From DAOPKN01 sp035391225 (GTDB taxonomy: Bacteria > Thermotogota > Thermotogae > MWEM01), in NCBI GenBank assembly GCA_035391225.1, contig DAOPKN010000010.1, positions 9,347-73,346 on the forward strand: a stretch of 64,000 nt of DNA. The letters run 5' to 3'. The notes under the pieces are model-generated. The model searched no databases, was not told where the DNA came from, and saw nothing but the letters and a program-made list of their open reading frames with translations. The translations under genes and the position numbers were made by a program. Below are positions 52,630-60,978 of the stretch, one piece after another. Within the stretch, counting starts at the first letter, position 1. Every line of letters begins with the position of its first letter.

Positions 52630-52658
52630 TTGACTTTTTCAAATTGAAGGAGTATAAT
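52630..52658 (+). promoter_or_regulatory. Promoter of the DUF2089 operon
   Basis: TTGACT (52630-52635), 17-nt spacer, TATAAT (52653-52658), followed by AAAGGAGGG and the ATG. Confidence 0.85.
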
Positions 52659-52683
52659 TTGGAAAACGAAAGGAGGGATTGGC

Positions 52684-53076
52684 ATGCAAAAAACCCTAAC
52701 AACCTGTCCGGCGTGTAATGGGCCCCTGCATATCAGCGAATACTCTTGCAGCAACTGTGGGGTGGTGATTCGAGGAAAATTCGAACTGGATGAATTCTTC
52801 CGGTTATCCGACAGCCAATTGCTTTTCTTGAAGGTGTTTATCAAGAATCGTGGCAACCTTTCCGAGGTGCAAAAAGAATTCGAGATTTCGTATCCTACTG
52901 CCAGGAACCGCTTGGAGGAAGCCATTAAGGCAATGGGATTCGAGCCGGGTGTGAACCAGGAAAAAACGGAGACCCAGAGGATCCTTGACTTGCTGGCCCA
53001 GAAAGAAATTTCTTCCAAGGAAGCGATGGAAATGTTGCGAGCGCTCAAGGGAACGGCGAAGGAGGCAAAAGGATGA
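52684..53076 (+). CDS. DUF2089 family zinc-ribbon/HTH protein
   Basis: 130 aa. Four Cys (8, 11, 22, 25: CPAC and CSNC) form a zinc ribbon, followed by a helical region with a helix-turn-helix-like stretch (LSEVQKEFEISYPTARNRLEEAI) typical of DUF2089, split here as LSEVQKEFE and YPTARNRLEEA. The C-terminal 35 residues (EISSKEAMEMLRALK) resemble the short SHOCT-type helix pair also present in the DUF4097 protein of this operon. A transcription regulator of its own operon is the likely role; function is unproven in the family. Confidence 0.85.
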   Translation: MQKTLTTCPACNGPLHISEYSCSNCGVVIRGKFELDEFFRLSDSQLLFLKVFIKNRGNLSEVQKEFEISYPTARNRLEEAIKAMGFEPGVNQEKTETQRILDLLAQKEISSKEAMEMLRALKGTAKEAKG

Positions 53077-53291
53077 GTGTTTTCTTGTCCATACTCGGTG
53101 CTCTGTTCCTGGTGATCCTTGCGTTTAAGCTCTTTCCTGCTATCGTGGGGATCATCGTGGCGTTGGGAGCCGTGGTGCTGGTGGGCCTGGTTTTTGCCAG
53201 TATTTTCGTGGTTTTCATTCCGATTATTCTTTTGGTCCTGGCATTACTGGGATTCGTGTGGCTCGTGAAAAAGCTTGCTGGAAGCCGATAA
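53073..53291 (+). CDS. Small membrane protein (72 aa)
   Basis: Almost entirely hydrophobic: two or three membrane segments (about residues 3-22, 24-44, 46-66) and a short cationic tail (KKLAGSR). ATG overlaps the DUF2089 stop (ATGA), ribosome site AAGGAGG. Not recognised beyond this. Its sandwiching between a zinc-ribbon regulator and a DUF4097 protein suggests a membrane-stress module like those around phage-shock or LiaF-type genes; that is inference. Confidence 0.75.
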   Translation: MSVFLSILGALFLVILAFKLFPAIVGIIVALGAVVLVGLVFASIFVVFIPIILLVLALLGFVWLVKKLAGSR

Positions 53292-53304
53292 AGGAGGGAG
53301 AAAC

Positions 53305-54597
53305 ATGTCCGATTTTCGCGTCGATTGGGACAAAATTGGCGAAACACTGAATGTGCACATCAATAAAAAGGAAGACGATTACGAAAAGGGTCGGGTTCTT
53401 CTTGACGACGTGGAAGAGCTGGTCATCAGCTCGGTGAGTGGAGACTTGGATATCCTTGGATCCGATGAGGGGAACAGCCTTGAATGGGAGGCCAAGTGGC
53501 GAACCAAGGGAAATGTGGAAACCGTTCGCGAGGGAAAGAAGCTGATCTTGCGTTTTGACGACAAGGAGACGTACGTGAATTTCCTGGGAATCAAGATTGG
53601 AGGGATGTCCGGCAACCTCGAGAAGGCAAGGATTTTCGTGCCCAACCACTTGAAAGTGATTTCGTTGAATTCTGTCTCCGGGAATCTTCGGGTTCGCAAA
53701 TGCCGGGTGGAAGAAACATTTCGCTGCGACACCACTTCTGGGGATGCGTTCTTGACCGGTTGCAAGGCCCAAGAGATGAAAGGAAGTTCCAAGTCCGGAG
53801 ATTTCAAGATGGAGGGGAGCCAGATCCAAATCCTTGATCTGAGCACCATCAGTGGGGATATCCGTTGTGAAGAGTACGACGGTACAAAGGCACGCTTTCG
53901 CACGAAGAGCGGCGACATCACGTTTGAAGCGGTTCCCCATTCCCAGATGCAAAAACTCTGGATCGAGGAAATTTCCGGAGATGCCCGGGTGAACAACGCT
54001 CCGGCAAACCTCAAATTCACCGGGGTAAGCTCGGATGCGGTCATCTCCACCGAGTATACCCGCGGAATTGACTGGCAACTCACCACCGTGAGTGGGGATA
54101 TTCGCACCCACTTCCCGGAAACCCACTTCCTTTTGCTGTTCCAAACCGTTTCCGGTGAGTATTACTTCCACAAAACCAAAGCCTTGTCCTTGCAGAAAGG
54201 CAAGTTCCAACTGGGAGATGGCAACGGGGGAGAAGTTCGGGTGAAAACCGTTTCCGGAGATGTGTCGGTAAAATCCAAACTCACCGTTTCCGCTTCCGAA
54301 ACGCAAGAGAAAGTTCCGACCGAAGAGAAGGAGCGAATCATGGCACCTGACGAAAACGTTCAAAAGATACTGGATACGTTTGGACGCGGCATCATTACCG
54401 AGGAGGAAGCCCGGGAAATGATCGCGATCCTTGGATTCACCCAAAAGGAAACCGATTTCTTTTTCGAGCAGAGTACCCAGGAAAGCTTCGATGCGGGGGA
54501 AACTACCGAGGAGGACAACGATGCGGCAGTTTCCGAGGAAACCGAGGAGGAACCTGGTGCTCCCGAAAAAACACCACCGGAGGTTGAGTCTCCCTAA
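53305..54597 (+). CDS. DUF4097-type beta-repeat protein with SHOCT-like tail
   Basis: 430 aa from ATG 53305 (AAGGAGGG). Residues 40-330 consist of repeated beta units each carrying SGD or SGN (SVSGDLD, SVSGNLR, TISGDIR, KSGDIT, TVSGDIR, TVSGDVS), the hallmark of DUF4097 beta-solenoids. Residues 345-385 (NVQKILDTFGRGIITEEEARE) form a SHOCT-like helical pair, followed by an acidic, disordered tail of about 45 residues. No signal peptide, so it is predicted cytoplasmic. Probably interacts with the membrane protein encoded just upstream. Confidence 0.85.
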   Translation: MSDFRVDWDKIGETLNVHINKKEDDYEKGRVLLDDVEELVISSVSGDLDILGSDEGNSLEWEAKWRTKGNVETVREGKKLILRFDDKETYVNFLGIKIGGMSGNLEKARIFVPNHLKVISLNSVSGNLRVRKCRVEETFRCDTTSGDAFLTGCKAQEMKGSSKSGDFKMEGSQIQILDLSTISGDIRCEEYDGTKARFRTKSGDITFEAVPHSQMQKLWIEEISGDARVNNAPANLKFTGVSSDAVISTEYTRGIDWQLTTVSGDIRTHFPETHFLLLFQTVSGEYYFHKTKALSLQKGKFQLGDGNGGEVRVKTVSGDVSVKSKLTVSASETQEKVPTEEKERIMAPDENVQKILDTFGRGIITEEEAREMIAILGFTQKETDFFFEQSTQESFDAGETTEEDNDAAVSEETEEEPGAPEKTPPEVESP

Positions 54598-54624
54598 GGG
54601 TAATGGTCAGGCCCCCATTTTTCT

Positions 54625-54644
54625 GCCCCCCCACCGTGGGGGGC
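54625..54644 (+). terminator. Hairpin after the DUF4097 gene
   Basis: GCCCCCC (54625-54631)/GGGGGGC (54638-54644), 6-nt loop, weak U tract. It immediately precedes the next promoter. Confidence 0.5.
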
Positions 54645-54648
54645 TTCG

Positions 54649-54657
54649 TGTTATAAT
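54649..54657 (+). promoter_or_regulatory. Extended -10 promoter of the rhomboid operon
   Basis: TGTTATAAT: perfect TATAAT (54652-54657) with TGT extension, 31 bases before the GTG start. Confidence 0.65.
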
Positions 54658-54688
54658 ACCGGAGAATATCAAGGATAAAGGTGATTCG

Positions 54689-55648
54689 GTGTACAAAAGA
54701 AACCCCGTTACGCTCACCCTCATGGGAGTGAATTTGGTATTTTTCGTGTTGAGCATTTCCTTGGGGGGAGGCGATTTTTTTCGGAAAATCCTGGATGGCG
54801 GAGACTTGGAAACGCTCTTGCAGCTTGGTGCTCAACTGGGAATCCTCGTACAATCCGGGGAGGTTTTTCGAATCGTGACAGCCCTGTTCCTGCACGGGGG
54901 CCTGTTGCACTTCGCGTTCAATTCCTACGCGCTGTATTACTTCGGCACCGTGGTGGAAAACTTGTACACTTCCCCCAAATTCCTGGTGGTGTACGCGGCC
55001 TCGGGCATCGTGGGGAATCTGTTGACGCACCTTTTTGCCTTCGGCGTCGTTTCCGTGGGGGCAAGTGGAGCCATTTTCGGATTGGTGGGGCTTTTGTTTG
55101 CCATGGGATTGAAAAAGGAAACCCCGGCCTACCAAAAGGCGTTTACCGGCAGGGCCCTGCTTCCCATGATCTTGATCAACTTGTTCCTGGGGTTTTCGGT
55201 TCCCGGGATCAACAATATGGCGCACATCGGTGGATTGGCGACGGGGTTTCTACTGGGATGGATCCTGAAACCCGGTTTTCCCCGCACCAAAACGATTTTC
55301 TTGCGTTGGCAATTGTTGGCAGGTGTCGTGGCGTTCGTGCTGGTGGTTTGCGTGCTGTTGGTGTTCCTCATGCCCATGCCTCCGGTGGAGAAGCTGGTTT
55401 CCTTTAACAACCGCTATGCGCAACTGCTGAACGATTTTTCCGTTTCGAGCGATCCGGCTTCCCTCTCCTTCCAGATTCGATTGCTGCAGCCTTTCGATTC
55501 TTCCACGCGTGCATTGGTGGAACAAGCGGAAAACTGGGTGGAACAAGACCAATCGCAAAGCGGTCTTGCCGCAATGGAACAGGCTTTTTCCACCTGGCAG
55601 GAGGAGGTGCTGTCGAAATACGGTTCCTTGATCCAAAAAGTGCCCTGA
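54689..55648 (+). CDS. Rhomboid family intramembrane serine protease
   Basis: 319 aa from GTG 54689 (AAAGGTG site). Six to seven membrane segments; catalytic Ser126 in GASGAIFGL and His179 in NNMAHIGG, plus the conserved Asn of LLHFAFNSYAL in segment 2. A C-terminal 80-residue soluble tail follows the last segment near 225. Cleaves membrane protein substrates within or near the bilayer. Heads an eight-gene operon of mostly tRNA and translation genes. Confidence 0.93.
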   Translation: MYKRNPVTLTLMGVNLVFFVLSISLGGGDFFRKILDGGDLETLLQLGAQLGILVQSGEVFRIVTALFLHGGLLHFAFNSYALYYFGTVVENLYTSPKFLVVYAASGIVGNLLTHLFAFGVVSVGASGAIFGLVGLLFAMGLKKETPAYQKAFTGRALLPMILINLFLGFSVPGINNMAHIGGLATGFLLGWILKPGFPRTKTIFLRWQLLAGVVAFVLVVCVLLVFLMPMPPVEKLVSFNNRYAQLLNDFSVSSDPASLSFQIRLLQPFDSSTRALVEQAENWVEQDQSQSGLAAMEQAFSTWQEEVLSKYGSLIQKVP

Positions 55649-55671
55649 TCCTTCTTTTCCTTTTCACGTGC

Positions 55672-56724
55672 GTGCAGGTCTTTTCGGGTTCCTTGACCTT
55701 GGAAACGACCATTGCATTGCAAGGAAAACCCGCGCACCAGTTCTTCGACCCGCTTTTTCAGCGCTTGTTCGTCTTGGATTACCAAAACCCCGGGGTACAA
55801 GTGTTCGATGCGCATTCCGGTTCGCGACTACTGGAATTGGGGGGGCTTTCCTTTCCCACTTTCCTAAGTTTTTCCGCGGAATACCTGTTTGTTTCCGACT
55901 TTTGGGGACATCGCCTCGTCCTCTTTCACCGGGATTCCTTGGAATGGGCTGCCTCGATTCCCGTGCGAAGAGGGCCGGGTTTCTCCCTTGTGGAGGGGAG
56001 CTCCCTTTTCCTGGTTAGCCAACTCGAGTATGCTTTGCAAGTGTTTGACTTGGAAAGCCTTGCGTTGCGCCAGTCATTCGAATTGGAGGGTCGTGTTCCA
56101 CGTTTCTTCCTTTTCGACGATTTACTGGTGTTGCCCTACTACGATAACTACCACACTTGGTCCCGGGATTTCGAACTCGAAGATTCCATCGGCTTCATCA
56201 ACTTGGACACAATGTACCGCTGGAGTATCCGCGGAGTCTCCAAGAAACCTTTGCACGTGATTCGCTTGGAGCAAGGGGTTTACCTCGCAGCAGGGTACCT
56301 GGATCGGGGAATCTGGTTGATTCGTTGGGGAGAAACCGAGGTGCAGCCATTGGTCTCCTGGCAGGGGTATTCACACTTAATGGACATGGTATTGTTTCAC
56401 GACCGGCTGGTGTTGGCTTCCATGAGCGAGGAATCGTTGTTGAGCGTGTTCCCCGATGGTTCGGGACTGGTAACGGTTCCTGCGGCAGGTGGCATGATTG
56501 ACTTGGAACCTGTCGGTGATTCTTTCCTGGCGGGGATTTCCAATTTTGAGAATCGCTTACTGCTTTTCGATTCCACCTTGAAGCGAATTGCCCAAATCGA
56601 AACCGGAGATTATCCCATCAGCGTGCGCTTCTGGCAAGGCAAACTCTTCGTGTTGTGCATGGATGAACCCTGCGTGCAGGTCTATTCGCTGGAAGGCCTT
56701 GCCCCGGGAGGCGGGCAACAGTGA
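55672..56724 (+). CDS. Beta-propeller-like exported protein
   Basis: 350 aa if started at GTG 55672. Repeated short beta blades (RLFVLDYQNPGVQVFD, YLFVSDFWGHRLVLF, SLFLVSQLEYALQVFD) are typical of six- or seven-bladed propellers. Upstream in frame, directly after the rhomboid stop, lies a hydrophobic stretch LILLFLFTCVQVFSG that looks like a signal peptide but has no ATG, GTG or TTG; a CTG at 55645 overlaps the stop as CTGA. Function unknown; possibly an envelope scaffold. Overlaps mnmA by 4 bases. Confidence 0.7.
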   Translation: MQVFSGSLTLETTIALQGKPAHQFFDPLFQRLFVLDYQNPGVQVFDAHSGSRLLELGGLSFPTFLSFSAEYLFVSDFWGHRLVLFHRDSLEWAASIPVRRGPGFSLVEGSSLFLVSQLEYALQVFDLESLALRQSFELEGRVPRFFLFDDLLVLPYYDNYHTWSRDFELEDSIGFINLDTMYRWSIRGVSKKPLHVIRLEQGVYLAAGYLDRGIWLIRWGETEVQPLVSWQGYSHLMDMVLFHDRLVLASMSEESLLSVFPDGSGLVTVPAAGGMIDLEPVGDSFLAGISNFENRLLLFDSTLKRIAQIETGDYPISVRFWQGKLFVLCMDEPCVQVYSLEGLAPGGGQQ

Positions 56725-57803
56725 GCATTGCCTCCCCCAGGGTGGCACTTGCCTTGAGCGGGGGGGTAGACAGTGCCGTAGCATTGCACTTGTTGGTGGG
56801 TTCGGGCTACCGAGTTCATGCCTTTTTCATGGACACGGCTTTTTTCTCCAAGGATGCGCATTTGAAGGCCGAGGCGGTTGCCCAGCGCTTCGGGGTTCCG
56901 TTCTCCCGAGTGGATGTTACCCACTTTTTCGAAAAGACGGTGGTTCGCTCTTTTGAAAGGGAGTACTCTTTGGGACGTACCCCCAACCCCTGTGCATTGT
57001 GCAACCGTGAAGTCAAGTTCGGGTTTTTCTTCCGCGAAATCGTGGCCAAGTACGGGGTTTTCGATTTTTTTTCCACGGGGCATTACGCGCAGATCCAGGC
57101 TGGGGAAAGTGGGGTTCGCTTACTTCGTGGAGCGGATCCCAAGAAGGATCAGTCCTACTTCCTCTCGCGGTTGCCCCCCTCCCTTTTGCCGAAGCTCCTG
57201 TTCCCGCTTGGTGCCTTCACCAAGGAAAAAGTGTGGAAGATAGCCGCTTCCCTGGGAATGGCATCAGATTTTCCGGGGGAAAGCCAGGAAATCTGTTTCG
57301 TGCCGGGAGACGCGTATTACCCTTTCCTTGTCGCAAGAGGGCTCGTTGCGCGCCCTTGCCGGGTGGAAACCGCTTCGGGAGAAGTGTTGGGTGTGTTCCC
57401 CAAAGGCATCGAGGGAGTTACCGTGGGGCAAAGGAGAGGTTTGGGGATTTCCAGCGAGCGGCGCTTGTTCGTGCAACGGCTTTACCCGGAAGAGAACCGG
57501 ATTGTCCTCGCACCGCGTGAAGACCTTTTTTCGACACAACTGGTGGCCGGCCAGTGGGCTCCCCTTGTTTCGAGCTCGGAATGGAACCAATACCAAGAGG
57601 AAGAACTCCTTGTTCAGGTTCGCAGCCGAACCCCCCCACACCCTGCAAGGGTTTTTCTACGCGAAATGGAAGGGGACTGCAAACTGTTCGTGGCCTTCTC
57701 CCAACCCGTATTCGCCATTACTCCCGGCCAAGTTGCCGTGGTGTATCGCCGTGACCGGGTTTGTGGTGCAGGCATCATAGAAAGGAGTGGACATGCGACT
57801 TGA
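56721..57803 (+). CDS. mnmA: tRNA-specific 2-thiouridylase MnmA
   Basis: 360 aa. Installs sulfur on U34 of Lys, Glu and Gln tRNAs. PP-loop SGGVDSAVA at residues 13-21, catalytic Cys91 (NPCALCN) and Cys192 (SQEICFVP), FSTGHYA and the C-terminal beta barrel (VGQRRGLGIS). GTG 56721 overlaps the previous stop (GTGA). Partner enzyme MnmG is encoded at 28990. Confidence 0.96.
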   Translation: MSIASPRVALALSGGVDSAVALHLLVGSGYRVHAFFMDTAFFSKDAHLKAEAVAQRFGVPFSRVDVTHFFEKTVVRSFEREYSLGRTPNPCALCNREVKFGFFFREIVAKYGVFDFFSTGHYAQIQAGESGVRLLRGADPKKDQSYFLSRLPPSLLPKLLFPLGAFTKEKVWKIAASLGMASDFPGESQEICFVPGDAYYPFLVARGLVARPCRVETASGEVLGVFPKGIEGVTVGQRRGLGISSERRLFVQRLYPEENRIVLAPREDLFSTQLVAGQWAPLVSSSEWNQYQEEELLVQVRSRTPPHPARVFLREMEGDCKLFVAFSQPVFAITPGQVAVVYRRDRVCGAGIIERSGHAT

Positions 57804-58029
57804 CCTGTTCTTGAAAAAAACGCGGATTATCAAAAGGAGATCTGTTGCCGCCGAGATGGCAAAGGGGGCGAAAATCACGCGAGATGGACACCCACTGAAA
57901 CCTTCCGGAGAGTTGCGAGACGGGGACGAATTGGAGATTCGCTTTGGGAACCGTATCCTGCGCGTGAAGGTGCGCAGCGTGGAGGAAAAGAACCCCGAGG
58001 TGGAGATCCTTTCGGAAATTTCGCTGTGA
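57793..58029 (+). CDS. S4-domain protein, RqcP-like
   Basis: 78 aa from ATG 57793 (AAAGGAG site), overlapping mnmA by 11 bases. The whole protein is one S4 RNA-binding domain: MRLDLFLKKTRIIKRRSVA, KITRDGHPLKPSGELRDGDELEI in outline, close in length and pattern to RqcP (YabO) of Bacillus, which stabilises the P-site tRNA on stalled 50S subunits during ribosome-associated quality control. HslR/Hsp15 of proteobacteria is a relative. RqcP is inferred from length and residue pattern. Confidence 0.82.
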   Translation: MRLDLFLKKTRIIKRRSVAAEMAKGAKITRDGHPLKPSGELRDGDELEIRFGNRILRVKVRSVEEKNPEVEILSEISL

Positions 58030-58044
58030 GGGGAGTGGAAGAGG

Positions 58045-58551
58045 ATGGAGACTGCCACTCCGTGGTACGGGGCATACATCGGTTTGGGATCGAACCTTGG
58101 AGACCCCAAGGCAAACTTGCGGAATGCTGTTGCTCTGCTGGAAAGCAAAGAGATCCAGGTTGTTCTTCGTTCCTCGCTGTATCGTTCCAAACCGTGGGGG
58201 TATGCCCCACAACCTTTTTTTGTCAATGCGGTGGTGGGGGTACTCACGCGGCAACCCCCCCTTGGTCTACTTCAGCTTCTGAAAAGCGTAGAGAAAGACA
58301 TGGGGCGAGTTTCTTCCACGATTCGTTACGGGCCCCGTATCATCGACTTGGATATCTTGTTGTTTGGAAACCTGGTTCTCAAGGCGCAAAACCTTCAGAT
58401 TCCGCATCCGCGGTGGCGGGAGCGGGACTTTGTGCTACGCCCGCTGTGTGATATTGCCTCCATGATCTGTGACCCGGTTTCCGGAAAAAGCGTGCGTGAA
58501 TTGTACGAGATGCTTCCAACGGATAGTTGCGAGTATCTCGGAGAATGGTAG
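58045..58551 (+). CDS. folK: 6-hydroxymethyl-7,8-dihydropterin pyrophosphokinase
   Basis: 168 aa. Transfers pyrophosphate from ATP to the pterin in folate synthesis. Start GLGSNLGDP, signature RYGPRIIDLDILLFG near residue 95, and the HPRWRERDFVLRPL segment are diagnostic. ATG 58045 with GAGGGGAG. No folP or folB adjoins it. Confidence 0.95.
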   Translation: METATPWYGAYIGLGSNLGDPKANLRNAVALLESKEIQVVLRSSLYRSKPWGYAPQPFFVNAVVGVLTRQPPLGLLQLLKSVEKDMGRVSSTIRYGPRIIDLDILLFGNLVLKAQNLQIPHPRWRERDFVLRPLCDIASMICDPVSGKSVRELYEMLPTDSCEYLGEW

Positions 58552-58580
58552 GTGCAGCAGTGGAAAAGGAGGAGATTGGC

Positions 58581-60014
58581 TTGGTTCGGGTTCGTTTTGC
58601 CCCCAGTCCCACCGGGAGTTTGCACGTGGGTGGGGTGCGCACGGCGCTTTTCAATTACCTTTTCGCCAAAGAGGGGAAGGGAGGCACGTTCGTTCTGCGT
58701 ATCGAGGATACCGACACGCTTCGCTCCACCCTGGAATACGAAGAAGAAATCTTCCGTATGTTGCAGTGGTGCGGTATTACCCCCGACGAGGGTCCAAACG
58801 AGGGGGGACCCTATGGCCCTTACCGGCAGATGGAGAGGGTAGAAAAGGGGGTGTACGCTCCGTACGTTTCCCAGTTGGTCGAAAATGGTAGTGCGTATTT
58901 CACGGTGTACCAGTCAGACCAACCCGAGAAGGAATTGGGGGACTTTGCTTCTTTCCCGGCGGCCTTGGTGGAAAAGGGACACCCCTATACCGTGAAATTC
59001 CGTGTCCCACAGCAAGAAGTGGTTTTCCAGGACCTGCTCAAGGGGGAGATGCGTTTCGATGCCTCCCAGTACGAGGATTTTATCATTCAAAAATCCAACG
59101 GGGTACCCGTTTACAATTTTGCGGTGGTGGTGGATGACCACCTGATGGAAATCTCACACGTGTTCCGGGGAGAGGATCACCTTTCCAATACTCCCCGACA
59201 AGTGTTGTTGTACCAGGCATTGGGCTGGCCAGTTCCGGTTTTCATGCATATTCCCCTTTTACTGGGACAAGACAGGTCTCCTTTGAGCAAACGCCATGGT
59301 GGGACCTCGGTGGCCTTTTTTCGCCAAGAGGGATACTTGCACGAAGGTTTGATGAATTACCTGGCGCTACTGGGATGGGCGGTGGATGAAGAAATCTTCG
59401 ATCCACTTTCGAAGGAAGGCTTTTTCTCCCTCGACCGCATATCGAGTCGCTCGGTGGTATTCGATTATGCCAAACTGGAATGGGTGAATGGGAAGCAAAT
59501 GCGCCGAAAACCATTGGATGCGCTTTTGCACGAGTACATGGAGTGGTTGCGTTTTTCCGCGCTCCCCGGAAACCCATGGCGTTTGGATGCGCTGGAACGG
59601 TTACCCCGGACGTACGTTCTGGGTGCGCTTGCAGTGAGTCGAGAGAAGGTCAACACGTTTCGGGTCCTGGAAGAATTCCTTGACCCCTTCTTGCAGGAGG
59701 ACCACTTGGTGGAGTTTTCCCCTACCGCCTGGAAAAAGTACCTGGAGCACCCGGACGCGCAAGGCATGCTTTTTGCATGCCGGGAGAATCTCCGGGAATT
59801 GGAAGAGTGGAACCAGAACACCGTGGAAGATGCGCTCCGGCTCACGATCACCCAACTCGGGGCGGGGAAGAAACGCTTCTTCCAAACGCTTCGCGTGGCC
59901 TTGTTCGGAAAAGAAGTGACACCCGGCCTTTTTGAAAGCATCGAAGCCTTGGGTTGTGGGAAGGCATTTGCCCGGTTGGATCGGGTTCTGGAAGAAGTGG
60001 AAAAAAATGTTTGA
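58581..60014 (+). CDS. gltX: Glutamyl-tRNA synthetase
   Basis: 477 aa. TTG 58581 is the best start: AAGGAGG at 58566-58572 and a family-typical MVRVRFAPSPTGSLHVGG with the HIGH-type motif; GTG 58560 would contain the ribosome site. The KMSKS-type motif is SPLSKRHG. Class I synthetase charging tRNA-Glu, and possibly tRNA-Gln if amidated by GatCAB (not seen here). Overlaps trmB by 8 bases. Confidence 0.95.
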   Translation: MVRVRFAPSPTGSLHVGGVRTALFNYLFAKEGKGGTFVLRIEDTDTLRSTLEYEEEIFRMLQWCGITPDEGPNEGGPYGPYRQMERVEKGVYAPYVSQLVENGSAYFTVYQSDQPEKELGDFASFPAALVEKGHPYTVKFRVPQQEVVFQDLLKGEMRFDASQYEDFIIQKSNGVPVYNFAVVVDDHLMEISHVFRGEDHLSNTPRQVLLYQALGWPVPVFMHIPLLLGQDRSPLSKRHGGTSVAFFRQEGYLHEGLMNYLALLGWAVDEEIFDPLSKEGFFSLDRISSRSVVFDYAKLEWVNGKQMRRKPLDALLHEYMEWLRFSALPGNPWRLDALERLPRTYVLGALAVSREKVNTFRVLEEFLDPFLQEDHLVEFSPTAWKKYLEHPDAQGMLFACRENLRELEEWNQNTVEDALRLTITQLGAGKKRFFQTLRVALFGKEVTPGLFESIEALGCGKAFARLDRVLEEVEKNV

Positions 60015-60978
60015 GGAATTGCACTTCGTTGTTCATGCCTCCGTTTTTCCAGGTTTCCCCCTGGATTGGGATCGGATCTTTCCCAAAGCCCAGCCGATTA
60101 ACCTGGAAATTGGTTTCGGGAACGGGGAATTCATCGAGCAGCTGGCGCAACACAACCCCCACGAGAATTTCGTGGGGTTTGAAATGTCCGTTTCTTCGGT
60201 GGCAAAGACCCAACGCAGGTTGCACCGCAAGGGAATCCAAAACGTGCGTATCGTCATGACCGATGGGCGTTTTGGGATCACGAACTTGTTCCCGGAGGAA
60301 AGCTTGCAAAGGGTTTACTTAAATTTCCCTTGCCCATGGAGCAAAGCACGTCACTTCGAACGGCGGGTTGCCATCCCCTCCTTTTTTGCCGCCCTAAACA
60401 TGGTTCTGGTAAAGGATGGGGTTTTTGACCTTTCCACCGACGTGGAAGGGTATGCAATGGAGACAGCGCAGATTGCGCGGGAACAAGGCTTTTGCGTTCC
60501 TCCGGTTCGCGTGAACGAACCCCGGGAGATTCGCACCCGTTTCGAGAAGAAGTGGATGAAGTACGGGCGAAACATCTATCGCCTGCATGCGCAGAAAAAA
60601 ACGTACCAACAGGTGCCCAGAATTCTTCGGGAGGTGGAAGTAATGCCCCATGCACGTGTTTCCAAAAGCCAATCCTTCTTGGATAACCTTGCCATTGGCG
60701 TGAACCGTCCCCTGCAATCGGGCGATGGTTCCAGCGTTTGCGTTTTCAAAGGATTGTTCAAGGACAAAGTTTCCGAGCATTTCCTGGTGAAAACCATTGC
60801 TGTGGATGAGGCTTTCGAGCAACACTTTTTCATTGATATCTTCAGCCGTGGAGACGAATGGGTCGTGAAACTGGACAGTGTTTCGAACCCCTATCGCACA
60901 CCCGCGGTCAAATTTGCGGTTGCGTCCCTCGCCAAACTATTGGTGAGAGGCGTGGCACTTTGGGAGGGAAAAAAGTGA
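60007..60978 (+). CDS. trmB: tRNA (guanine-N7)-methyltransferase with C-terminal extension
   Basis: 323 aa, ATG 60007. The SAM-binding domain (residues 15-215) has EIGFGNGEFI, VGFEMSVSS and the altered substrate motif NFPCPWSKARHFERR (usually FPDPWPKxRHxKRR). About 105 extra residues follow, as known for TrmB of thermophiles such as Aquifex, where the extension aids heat stability. Makes m7G46 in tRNA. The Cys in place of the usual Asp of FPDPW is noteworthy. Confidence 0.9.
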   Translation: MFEELHFVVHASVFPGFPLDWDRIFPKAQPINLEIGFGNGEFIEQLAQHNPHENFVGFEMSVSSVAKTQRRLHRKGIQNVRIVMTDGRFGITNLFPEESLQRVYLNFPCPWSKARHFERRVAIPSFFAALNMVLVKDGVFDLSTDVEGYAMETAQIAREQGFCVPPVRVNEPREIRTRFEKKWMKYGRNIYRLHAQKKTYQQVPRILREVEVMPHARVSKSQSFLDNLAIGVNRPLQSGDGSSVCVFKGLFKDKVSEHFLVKTIAVDEAFEQHFFIDIFSRGDEWVVKLDSVSNPYRTPAVKFAVASLAKLLVRGVALWEGKK

